From the NCBI RefSeq assembly GCF_000243115.2, contig NZ_CP007035.1, forward strand, positions 2,232,001 through 2,296,000: a DNA stretch of 64,000 bases, written 5' to 3'. Origin of the DNA: Niabella soli DSM 19437. Its GTDB lineage: Bacteria; Bacteroidota; Bacteroidia; Chitinophagales; Chitinophagaceae. The translations under genes were made by a program, and so were the position numbers. The notes under the pieces are model-generated. The model had not been told where the DNA came from. It made no database searches and saw nothing but the letters and a program-made list of their open reading frames with translations. Numbering within the stretch: the first letter of the stretch is position 1; each line of letters opens with the position of its first letter. Of the stretch, positions 24,874-32,583 are shown piece after piece.

Positions 24874-27330
24874 TTAATTTTCAGCAGGCAAATTCTGATC
24901 GGTATCTTGCTGCTCTTTTTTATTCAATTCCAGTTTTCCAAACTTATAATTAACCGTAACGCCAAAAGAGCGGAAGGGTAAGGAGCGCAGGGAATAAGAT
25001 GTATAGGCGATGGTATTGATCGTGGTTACCTGGTTCACATACTTGTCAAAAAAGTTGGTGGCCGTTAAGCCAACACTTGCTTTTTTATTCCAGAACTGTT
25101 TGCGCAGGGCAAATGTATAGGTAAACAGACTGGGCACTTTTCCCTGGATGTTCGTAAATCCGCCCCGGTAATTGCCAAAGAGTTCCGCCACAACAGCGGC
25201 AGGGAAATTATAATTCAGATTCAGGTTAAAGCGCGGCGAAAAAGCGTTGGTAACGGCTGCGGCACCCGGCAACTGGTTTACGATGTGCCGGTGCAGGAGC
25301 ATAATATTAGCGCGCAAGCCAAAATTATTCAGCGGAACGCCACCCGTAATAATAAGCCCCGAGTTGTACTCATGCCCGATATTGCGCCGGGTGCTTACCG
25401 AAACATTGGCATAGGAAGAATCGCCTACCTGGTACTCCGGATAAAAGGTGGTAAAAGGCTTGATGTCGTTGCTGTTGATCCGTTCCGATAACGCCACATA
25501 AAAGTTAACCCCATTGACAAAAGTTCGTCCATAGCCCAGTTCGAAGTTATTTCCTATTTCGGGTTTCAGGTAAGGGTTGCCCGTGGTAATGTTATACGGA
25601 TCGCTGATATTGAGGAAGGGGTTCAGCTCTTCATAATCGGGCCGCTCCAGCCGCCGGCTGTACATCACCTTAACCAGTTGCCGGTTATCAAATTCGTGTG
25701 AAAGAATCAAAGAAGGCACCCAGGTAGTATACGAAGGCACGTGAGTATTGTTATAGTCTAATAAAATATGGGTGTATTCGGTACGCAAACCGGCCTTTAC
25801 GTTCAGCCAGTTCCAGGCTTTCATTGTAGCAGATACATATCCCGCGTATACTGACTGATCATAGGTGAGGTTGTAAGACAGGCCTGGCGCAAATAAATAA
25901 GTTTGTGTGCCGGGATCAAAAATATATTGTTCATTATTACTTCCAATTTTCTGGAAACTGCCTTTGACACCAGCTTCCAGCTTGAACGCGTCTGAAACCG
26001 GGTGGGTATAATCAAGAGAAAGATAATGCTGCTGATCTTTACCAGGGTTATAAACCGTATTGCCATTAAACGGAACAGCGTTACCCGGGTAAGTTTGCGA
26101 TTGGTTCGATTCCATCCGGGGACTGGAGACGCTGCCCGTGTACAGAAACTCCAGTACACGATCCTTTTCTCCAAAGTCCTTTTTATAACCAAGGCTCCAG
26201 TCCAAGGCAGGGTTATTCAGCCGGCTGGAAGAGCTCCTTACAGAATTAACATCCGAAAGTTGCTGACCGTTTGCAAGCACCTCTTTTGTTTCCTGCTGTG
26301 CAAGGCCTTTCCTGTTATTATAAAAATCGCTGTACTGTATCGTAGCACTCAGTGATTGACCATGTGCGAAGCTAAGATCCGCGCCCAGACCCGCTTGCAC
26401 GCCTCTGCGGATCATATCGGTATAGCCGTCCTGGTTCAGGTAATTCAAGGTATCGCTTCCAATGCCCGATTGACGCTGCTGTTGATTCAGCGATCTGGAA
26501 TTGAGCTGTGCGTTCCCGTTTACGAAAGCATTCAGGCCAAACCGGTTGTGACGATAGTTAATATTAAAGGCGCCGTTCTCCAAACGGGTACCTCCGGAAA
26601 GGTTTACGCTGCCACTGATCCCTTTCATTTTTGTATCCTTCAGAATGATATTGATAATGCCTCCGGTGCCCTGGGCATCATACTTGGCACCCGGGCTGGT
26701 AACGGCTTCAATACTTTTTATTTCACTGGAGGGGATCGAAGATAATGCGTCCGTCAGGCTGCTGCCAAAGATGGAAGAAGGTTTGCCGTTGATGAGAAAA
26801 CGGATATTGGAGTTGCCCTGCAGTTCCACATTGCCATCTGCATCTACCGATACCTGGGGCACTTTCTTTAACACATCCAGCACTACCCCGCCCTGTGCCG
26901 TTACATCATTGGCCGCATTATAAACGATTTTGTCGATCTTATTTTCTACGATGGGTAGCCGCGCTACAACGGTCACTGCATCCAGGTCTTTAGCCTCCCG
27001 CACCAACAGGAGATCCGGGAGTTTTATTTTTGTTGCTCCTGCCGCAATGTGAACCGTATCTGAGTGGGATTGCCGGTATCCCAGGAATGCAGCTTTCAAT
27101 ACATAGATTCCCGGATGTACCATTGCAAGCGTATACTGGCCGGAGGTTTTGGTTACGGTACCATCAACGGGTTTTTCATTTGTTATATTGTACAAAGAAA
27201 CGGTAGCATAATCCAAACCCTTTTTTGTTTCACTATCCTTTACTTTTCCTGAAATAACTGTTTGCGCAGAACCCTTAAGCACACACAAAAACACGCCGCC
27301 CATAAAAAGCAGCCGGTAAATCACTCCCAT
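24874..27330 (-). CDS. TonB-type outer-membrane barrel with CarboxypepD_reg domain
   Basis: The 818-residue protein has a signal peptide (ending KGSAQ), a carboxypeptidase-like regulatory domain (about 25-105, ISGKVKDSETKKGLDYATVS), a plug (about 115-220, LDVLKKVPQVSVDADGNVEL) and a large barrel of the OMP_b-brl_3 type to the end. Unlike SusC proteins it is short and has no SusD partner nearby, so a starch-type role is unlikely. The substrate is unknown; peptides, metals or protein secretion are options. It stands alone between the activator and the nitroreductase. A TAGGTTTG box lies only five bases before the ATG, which would give a near-leaderless message. Confidence 0.85.
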   Translation of the reverse strand: MGVIYRLLFMGGVFLCVLKGSAQTVISGKVKDSETKKGLDYATVSLYNITNEKPVDGTVTKTSGQYTLAMVHPGIYVLKAAFLGYRQSHSDTVHIAAGATKIKLPDLLLVREAKDLDAVTVVARLPIVENKIDKIVYNAANDVTAQGGVVLDVLKKVPQVSVDADGNVELQGNSNIRFLINGKPSSIFGSSLTDALSSIPSSEIKSIEAVTSPGAKYDAQGTGGIINIILKDTKMKGISGSVNLSGGTRLENGAFNINYRHNRFGLNAFVNGNAQLNSRSLNQQQRQSGIGSDTLNYLNQDGYTDMIRRGVQAGLGADLSFAHGQSLSATIQYSDFYNNRKGLAQQETKEVLANGQQLSDVNSVRSSSSRLNNPALDWSLGYKKDFGEKDRVLEFLYTGSVSSPRMESNQSQTYPGNAVPFNGNTVYNPGKDQQHYLSLDYTHPVSDAFKLEAGVKGSFQKIGSNNEQYIFDPGTQTYLFAPGLSYNLTYDQSVYAGYVSATMKAWNWLNVKAGLRTEYTHILLDYNNTHVPSYTTWVPSLILSHEFDNRQLVKVMYSRRLERPDYEELNPFLNISDPYNITTGNPYLKPEIGNNFELGYGRTFVNGVNFYVALSERINSNDIKPFTTFYPEYQVGDSSYANVSVSTRRNIGHEYNSGLIITGGVPLNNFGLRANIMLLHRHIVNQLPGAAAVTNAFSPRFNLNLNYNFPAAVVAELFGNYRGGFTNIQGKVPSLFTYTFALRKQFWNKKASVGLTATNFFDKYVNQVTTINTIAYTSYSLRSLPFRSFGVTVNYKFGKLELNKKEQQDTDQNLPAEN

Positions 27331-27334
27331 GCGA

Positions 27335-27342
27335 CAAACCTA
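27335..27342 (-). promoter_or_regulatory. TAGGTTTG box immediately before the barrel gene
   Basis: This is an exact TAnnTTTG match, but only four bases from the start codon. Either the transcript is leaderless or the match is accidental; a start at the in-frame ATG at 27303 would remove a positively charged signal-peptide segment and is less attractive. Confidence 0.3.
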
Positions 27343-27372
27343 GCTATACATTTTGAATATATTCTGAATAAT

Positions 27373-27403
27373 AAAGACCCGGCTTTCAGCAAACCGGGTC
27401 TTT
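27373..27403 (-). terminator. Terminator of the nitroreductase gene
   Basis: AAAGACCCGG and CCGGGTCTTT form a 10-bp stem around 11 bases, beginning some 20 bases after the nitroreductase stop. The stem itself ends in Ts, and T-rich sequence follows on the minus strand; on the plus strand a run of Ts also follows. Confidence 0.6.
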
Positions 27404-27425
27404 TGCACAACACCACTTACACACA

Positions 27426-28058
27426 TTAGTTAAGATGAGTCACGAACCGGGCCCTGTCTGCTCTTACTTTTTTCAAATTTGCGAAACGGTCATTATCTGC
27501 ATCACGATAACCCAAAGCCAGGATAACAGCGCTGCGTAAACCTCTTTCCCTCAGTCCCAGCAACGCATCCATACCTGCAGTATCGAATCCTTCCATCGGA
27601 GAGCCATCTACATCTTCCGTTGCGGCGGCTACAATAGTAACCCCCAAGCCGATATAGGCCTGCTTGGCAGCATGAATAAAATTGATTTCGGATTTTGCTG
27701 GATCAAAACTATTGAGTAAGGCCTGGCGATAGCTAGCCAGACTTTCAACGGTAACGTTTCTTTCTTTGGCAACATGCTCAATAAATGCTTCAATGCGCTC
27801 CGGCGTATAATTGTCCCATGCAGCAAAGACCAACAAATGCGAACAGCCTTTGACCTGATTTTGATTATACGCTACCGGAAGCAATTGCGCCAGCAGGTCG
27901 GGGTTGCTTACCGAAATAATCTCAAAAGGTTGTAACCCGAAGGCAGAAGGCGCCAGGCGCGCTGCTTCCAGGATACGATCTATTTTTTCCGCGGGAACTT
28001 TCTTCCCGTTCATTGCTTTGGCGGCATAGCGCCATTCCAGTTTCTCTATAATTTCCAT
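27426..28058 (-). CDS. NfsB-like nitroreductase (NAD(P)H-dependent flavoenzyme)
   Basis: The 210-residue protein opens with the family layout: EKLEWRYAAKAMNGKKV, then ILEAARLAPSAFGLQPFEII, which binds FMN. The AAKQAYIGLGVTIVAAATED and LGLRERGLRSAVILALGYRD stretches complete the FMN and dimer surfaces. Such enzymes reduce nitroaromatics, quinones or dihydropteridines with NAD(P)H. The next gene, a YceI protein, starts only seven bases away upstream and probably shares its promoter. Physiological substrate unknown. Confidence 0.9.
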   Translation of the reverse strand: MEIIEKLEWRYAAKAMNGKKVPAEKIDRILEAARLAPSAFGLQPFEIISVSNPDLLAQLLPVAYNQNQVKGCSHLLVFAAWDNYTPERIEAFIEHVAKERNVTVESLASYRQALLNSFDPAKSEINFIHAAKQAYIGLGVTIVAAATEDVDGSPMEGFDTAGMDALLGLRERGLRSAVILALGYRDADNDRFANLKKVRADRARFVTHLN

Positions 28059-28065
28059 AATTATT

Positions 28066-28644
28066 TTATGCTTTCTTTTTGGGTTGTAATTCCAGGTAAA
28101 TTTTTACATCTGCCTCTTTGGCTACCGCCTTGCCTGTTGGATCATAGCTGATATGATAATCGAACCGGTTCAGCTTCATCTCTGTCTGGAAACCGATCAC
28201 CTCATTGCCCATCTGGTTTTTGGTTTTACCGCCGTAGGTAACGGCCAGTACCACGGGTTTGGTTACATCTTTAATAGTAAGCTTGCCGGTTAACGTGTAT
28301 TGGTTCCCCGCTTTCTTTTTGAAGCTGGTACTGACAAATTTCATTTCAGGATATTTTTCAGCATCAAAGAAATCGGCTGTTTTTAAGTGGTTGTTACGCA
28401 TGTCCACCCCGGTGTTGATGCTGGATGTTTGTACGGTAAAATTAATTTTTGCATCGCTGAAATCTTCTTTAGCGGCAACCAGCTCACCGCTGAACTGATC
28501 AAATTTTCCCGTAACAAAGCTGATGCCCATATGTTTGATGGTGAAGGTTACAAAGGAGTGCATTGGATCGGGCGCCCAGTTTTTTTGAGCGAATAACTGG
28601 AAACTCATCGCCGTTAAGGCCAGGAAAAGGAAAATTTTCTTCAT
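28066..28644 (-). CDS. YceI family periplasmic lipid-binding protein
   Basis: The 192-residue protein has a signal peptide (ending LFAQ), then the YceI lipocalin-like barrel: MHSFVTFTIKHMGISFVTGK (about 26), ASINTGVDMRNNHLKTADFF and FDYHISYDPTGKAV. This fold binds isoprenoid lipids such as polyprenols or quinones in the periplasm. Its linkage with the nitroreductase hints at a quinone-related role, which is inference. Confidence 0.9.
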   Translation of the reverse strand: MKKIFLFLALTAMSFQLFAQKNWAPDPMHSFVTFTIKHMGISFVTGKFDQFSGELVAAKEDFSDAKINFTVQTSSINTGVDMRNNHLKTADFFDAEKYPEMKFVSTSFKKKAGNQYTLTGKLTIKDVTKPVVLAVTYGGKTKNQMGNEVIGFQTEMKLNRFDYHISYDPTGKAVAKEADVKIYLELQPKKKA

Positions 28645-29181
28645 GTATATCTTTTAAAATTGAACTGCAAAGCAACAGCATCTGTTTCCCGTAAAAAATA
28701 ATGTAGGTTAAGTTTAGGGGTTGAAGTTGCACGCAAAGACGCAAGGGTGCTAGGACGCAAAGAATTGATATAGCAGCCTCCGCGGTTTAAGTTTCTCGCG
28801 GCGAACGCAAAGGAGCAGCGGCGCAGCGAAAGATTTGTTGGAATATTACAGAGCTCACAGATTACACGGATTGGCACAGAAGCTTTTTGAAATCTGTGCA
28901 AATCTGCAGAATCTGTGAGAGAAAAAAATATCAAGAGGTTTGTGAGAACGATTATTTAGTTCACAGATTTTCACCCACATCCACAGTAGTTAAAGTTTCT
29001 TGCGGCGACACGACGGAGCTGTGGCGCAGGGCCAGCTAGTTGTGGTAATATATTGTAGCCTGTTAACTGCTGATAGTAGTACTGAAGCCGCAGTGAGTGA
29101 CACAAGAGAGATGATAGCAGTGCGAAAGCCGACAAAATAACTACAATGCGGCTTCCCTTTATACTTTTTATTTTTTATTCC
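28645..29181. other. Long spacer with degenerate repeat phrases
   Basis: About 540 bases without a convincing gene. It contains decayed phrases such as cgcaaagacgcaagggtgct (28731), gcggcgaacgcaaaggagca (28798), gattacacggattggcacag (28860) and ggcgcagggccagctag (29021). Similar phrases appear in other spacers of the window. I could not place a promoter for the YceI gene with confidence. Confidence 0.5.
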
Positions 29182-30096
29182 TTATTTTACATTTACCAAC
29201 TTACTCTCCTCCCACTGGATCCTTCCCAGCCCGGGATGCACATGCCGGTCGCTGTGATACGAGGAACGCACCAGCGGGCCGCTTTCTACGTAGTCCAGCC
29301 CCATTTCGTAGCCAGCATCCTTATAAAAAGCAAATTCATCCGGGTGCACAAAACGTTGCACCGGCAGGTGTTTGGGTGTGGGTTGCAGGTATTGCCCGAT
29401 CGTCACCACATCACAGCCATTGTCTTTCAGGTTGCGCAGGGTTTGCAACACTTCCTCGCGGGTTTCGCCCAGGCCCAGCATGATGCCGCTCTTGGTGCGG
29501 GCGCCGCCATCTTTTAATATACGGATCACCTCCATGCTGCGCCAGTATTTCGCCTGGATGCGCACCTGGCGGGTCAGTCGCTCTACGGTTTCAATATTGT
29601 GAGAGATCACTTCAGGTGCGGCATCTATCACCGTCTGAATATCTTCCTTTTTGCCCTTAAAATCGGGGATCAGCGTTTCCAGCGTGGTTTCGGGGTTTAA
29701 TGCTTTTACCGCACGAATGGTGCTGTGCCAGATGGACGCACCGCCGTCTTTCAGCTCATCGCGGTCCACAGATGTGATCACCGCATGCTTCACCTTCATC
29801 AGGTAAATAGCCTCTGCAACGCGTTGGGGTTCATCATAATCCACGGGCAGCGGCTTCCCGGTGGCCACGGCGCAAAAGCCGCAACTGCGGGTACAAATAT
29901 TGCCCAGGATCATAAAGGTAGCCGTACCGTCGCCCCAGCATTCGCCCATATTAGGGCAATTGCCACTTTCGCAGATGGTATGCAGTTTATGTTGGTCTAC
30001 CAAACCGCGCACATGCTTATAATTTTCGCCAATAGGCAATTTTACACGCAGCCAGTCCGGCTTCTTCACTTTACTCGTCACAGGTAACTCGATCAT
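29182..30096 (-). CDS. lipA: Lipoyl synthase
   Basis: The 304-residue radical-SAM enzyme inserts two sulfur atoms into octanoyl-carrier proteins to make lipoate. The auxiliary cluster cysteines are in [12 protein letters not shown] (about 42), and the radical-SAM CxxxCxxC is in CTRSCGFC (about 66). RxRxSS-type C-terminal part is seen as [15 protein letters not shown]. Length and both clusters are normal. It stands alone, upstream of a large spacer, so it has its own promoter. Confidence 0.96.
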   Translation of the reverse strand: MIELPVTSKVKKPDWLRVKLPIGENYKHVRGLVDQHKLHTICESGNCPNMGECWGDGTATFMILGNICTRSCGFCAVATGKPLPVDYDEPQRVAEAIYLMKVKHAVITSVDRDELKDGGASIWHSTIRAVKALNPETTLETLIPDFKGKKEDIQTVIDAAPEVISHNIETVERLTRQVRIQAKYWRSMEVIRILKDGGARTKSGIMLGLGETREEVLQTLRNLKDNGCDVVTIGQYLQPTPKHLPVQRFVHPDEFAFYKDAGYEMGLDYVESGPLVRSSYHSDRHVHPGLGRIQWEESKLVNVK

Positions 30097-30433
30097 AACG
30101 CGAAAATAATACTTTTATGCTGAATGCTTTTGGGGGCTGTCAGCGGTGGTGCAAATCTCAACTTCAGTCCCTGCTGCTGCGGGCTGCGGTTCCGCTTCAA
30201 GCGGAACTAAACCCTCCGCATCAGGCAGCCTTTGAACTAACAATAAGGGGCATCGGATTGTTCGCGGGATTTTGGCCGGTAAGGATAAAAATCCTCCCTG
30301 CCGAATTCGTCGTTGCTTGTTTTCTGATTAGCCCGGCAATAGGCAGCAGTTTCCTTCTGTGTATCCGTGTAATCTCCTATGAAAAATTGGCTCACAGATT
30401 TCTCAGATATCCACAGATCAAAATTTTATACTA

Positions 30434-30531
30434 ATGATTGGCCGGGAATCCGGAAAGACGGGAAGATATTTTTTTTCAATCGCCTAAAACTTACCGTCTC
30501 ACCGCCTTACCGGCTGAAAGTTGCTTTCACC
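30434..30531 (+). repeat. Dispersed hairpin element, copy 2 of 3
   Basis: gccgggaatccggaaagacg and taccgtctcaccgccttacc plus ggc form an imperfect stem around a T-rich centre. It matches the copies at 14440 and 44441 in both arms. This copy lies between divergent genes, so a pure terminator role is unlikely. Confidence 0.7.
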
Positions 30532-30542
30532 GATCCCAGGCT

Positions 30543-30565
30543 GTTCGAGGCTTGCAGCCTCGAAC
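30543..30565. repeat. REP-like palindrome gttcgaggc-ttgca-gcctcgaac
   Basis: A perfect 9-bp stem with a 5-base loop, in a spacer with three other palindromes. It has no T-run beyond and does not follow a gene end directly, so I class it with REP-like sequences. Confidence 0.55.
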
Positions 30566-30628
30566 CTTTATTTTATCGCTTTCAGCGATCTCAAAAAAAC
30601 TATCTTTACGCTACTAAATTAATCTACA

Positions 30629-31042
30629 ATGACTTCAGAAGTACTCTATAACGGCGATCTCCGCACTACCTGCACGCATTTGAAAAGCGGCTCTTCTTTT
30701 GAAACCGATGCACCAGTTGATAATAACGGAAAAGGTGAACGGTTCTCGCCAACCGACCTGCTGGCCACCAGCCTGGCTACCTGCATGATCACTGTAATGG
30801 GTATCAAAGCCTGCACGATGAATTTCGATTTAAACGATGTGCGTATTGAAGTTTTAAAGAAAATGGCCGCCGACCCCAGACGAGTGAGCGGGATCGACCT
30901 GAAGGTCCATATTCCCCAAAACCTGGAGGCACTTGATCCCAAAACCATTGCCATCTTAAAAAATACCGGCAATACCTGCCCGGTAGCCAAAAGCCTGCAT
31001 CCGGATATTGTTGTAACCACCGACTGGGGCGCCTGGAGCTAG
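30629..31042 (+). CDS. OsmC family peroxiredoxin-like protein
   Basis: The 137-residue OsmC/Ohr-type protein has the two redox cysteines: one in TDLLATSLATCMITVMG (about 50) and one in GNTCPVAKSLH (about 115). These enzymes detoxify organic hydroperoxides. The conserved start region STAFSPTDL is here ERFSPTDLLATS. It is transcribed toward the PepSY gene, and the two stop codons overlap by four bases (CTAG). Confidence 0.9.
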   Translation: MTSEVLYNGDLRTTCTHLKSGSSFETDAPVDNNGKGERFSPTDLLATSLATCMITVMGIKACTMNFDLNDVRIEVLKKMAADPRRVSGIDLKVHIPQNLEALDPKTIAILKNTGNTCPVAKSLHPDIVVTTDWGAWS

Positions 31043-32580
31043 AACAGGTGCTTCGATAACAAGGCAATGGCGGCAACAAACGGCGCAAATAATAATAGCA
31101 ACGAAAACGACAGCGAAAAATATTTCAGCGCTGGTTTGTAACTGCTCCTGAACAACAAGGGCAGCAGATAGGCGGCAATAAACACGACAGAGGCGATCAT
31201 AAAATTAATGATCAATGATATGCCGGTATACAATACAGAGAATACTGCAGGCTGCAATAAGATTCCGGATAACAAACCATATAATAGTCCCGACAGGAAA
31301 ACGCCGACCAGCAGGAACGCGCCGTATTTTATTCCTCTCTTAAAATAAAAAGCAAAATAAGGACCCGGGGCCAGCGCCTTTATAGCCTGTAATAGTGTTT
31401 CATCTTTAGATGGGCGCGGTGGCACAGCCCTGTTCTTTCCTTTTTGTTTTTTAAAACGCGGCCACCATACAATAAAGCCGGTTATAAACAACGCCAGGGG
31501 GATCAACCCGCCCAGTAAAGCCAGAATACGTGTAGGCATTCCTCCGAAACTGCCCAGGTGCAGGGGCACGATCCAGGTGAGATAGCTATTGGCAATATTG
31601 GAAAAATCTGTTTCACTATTTAAGAGCACCTTGCCGCTATACTGGTCAACCCCCACCATAATGCGGTTTCCTTCTTTTGAAACACCAGCGGAGGACATAT
31701 CAAAACGATAGGCCCCGTCTTTATCAACAGGGTACGCAACACCCCTGAGCACCGCCTCCGGGAATTTATTTTTAGCTACCGCAGCGGCGGTAACGGGTGA
31801 TAACTTTTGAGCGCCCGCCACCCATTCCGATTTCAGGTTAAAGACCTCTTGTACTGATTGAGGAGACTTGCCCGTGAGCATAAATAAAAAAGCAATGAAC
31901 ACGGGCCCGAAGGACATTGCAAAACCTGTTAACGACAATACCACGACCACCGGGGCAGAATAAATACCGAGCACATTATGCCAATCGTAATTCTGTCTTT
32001 TAAAGCCCGATTTAAAATTTATGGTAAGCACCGATTTCCACTGTTTCCATTTTTTATATTGCTGCGGCACCCATAACCGCAGCCCGCTTACGGTAAGGAT
32101 CAGCAAACATAAAGTGGCCAGACCTACAACATATTGTCCCCAACCGGAGATGAGCAAATTAGTATGTAGTTCCGTTACAAACCCTATAAAGGAACTATGA
32201 TATAATCGCTTGCCTGCCAGTTCCGCCGTATAAGGGTTAATAAAAAATTGTTCCTCGTTTGCAAAGTTATAACATACATAAGTAATGTTAGGGTTTCCCT
32301 GTTGGGGCAGGTATACATAGTCGATCTTCTTATCGGGATATTTTTGTGGTACGATCGCCGCAATCTCTTCAATACTATAGCGCTTTTGCTGCTCCAGGGC
32401 ATGAAAAAGTTCCTTGTTCAATGCCCGGTCAATTTCATCTCCAAAAACAAGAATGCTGCCGGTAAGCCCCACAAGGCTCAAAACAGCGCCGGCAATAATA
32501 CCCAGGTACAGGTGCCATTTACCAAACCACCGCTGCTGGTGAGTGGCCCAGCCCCGCTTTTTTATTTTACCTGTTTCCAT
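31039..32580 (-). CDS. PepSY-associated transmembrane protein (iron reductase-like)
   Basis: This 513-residue protein has four to five core helices and PepSY segments (KDGAYRFDMSSAG, VDQYSGKVLLNSETDF). Typical family marks include the N-terminal LYLGIIAGAVLSLVGLTGSI, HTNLLISGWGQYVVG with likely haem-binding His, and WHNVLGIYSAPVVVV. It follows the siderophore receptor by three bases and is co-transcribed. Such proteins reduce ferric siderophores at the inner membrane in Bacteroidota and Proteobacteria; here that role is inferred from the neighbour. Confidence 0.85.
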   Translation of the reverse strand: METGKIKKRGWATHQQRWFGKWHLYLGIIAGAVLSLVGLTGSILVFGDEIDRALNKELFHALEQQKRYSIEEIAAIVPQKYPDKKIDYVYLPQQGNPNITYVCYNFANEEQFFINPYTAELAGKRLYHSSFIGFVTELHTNLLISGWGQYVVGLATLCLLILTVSGLRLWVPQQYKKWKQWKSVLTINFKSGFKRQNYDWHNVLGIYSAPVVVVLSLTGFAMSFGPVFIAFLFMLTGKSPQSVQEVFNLKSEWVAGAQKLSPVTAAAVAKNKFPEAVLRGVAYPVDKDGAYRFDMSSAGVSKEGNRIMVGVDQYSGKVLLNSETDFSNIANSYLTWIVPLHLGSFGGMPTRILALLGGLIPLALFITGFIVWWPRFKKQKGKNRAVPPRPSKDETLLQAIKALAPGPYFAFYFKRGIKYGAFLLVGVFLSGLLYGLLSGILLQPAVFSVLYTGISLIINFMIASVVFIAAYLLPLLFRSSYKPALKYFSLSFSLLLLFAPFVAAIALLSKHLF

Positions 32581-32583
32581 GGT

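Larger units (their letters stand above)
30097..30628. other. Divergent spacer with four palindromic elements
   Basis: About 530 bases without a gene, between divergent lipA and OsmC genes. It holds gttccgctt-c-aagcggaac (30189-30207), the dispersed hairpin (30434-30531), gttcgaggc-ttgca-gcctcgaac (30543-30565) and atcgct-ttc-agcgat (30575-30589), plus a cacagat-type relic at 30390-30420. The density of palindromes points to repeated element insertion. Confidence 0.6.

Noticed and set aside
24874-27330. SusC-like starch receptor
   Set aside because: It is shorter than SusC, the barrel is of another type, and no SusD gene follows.
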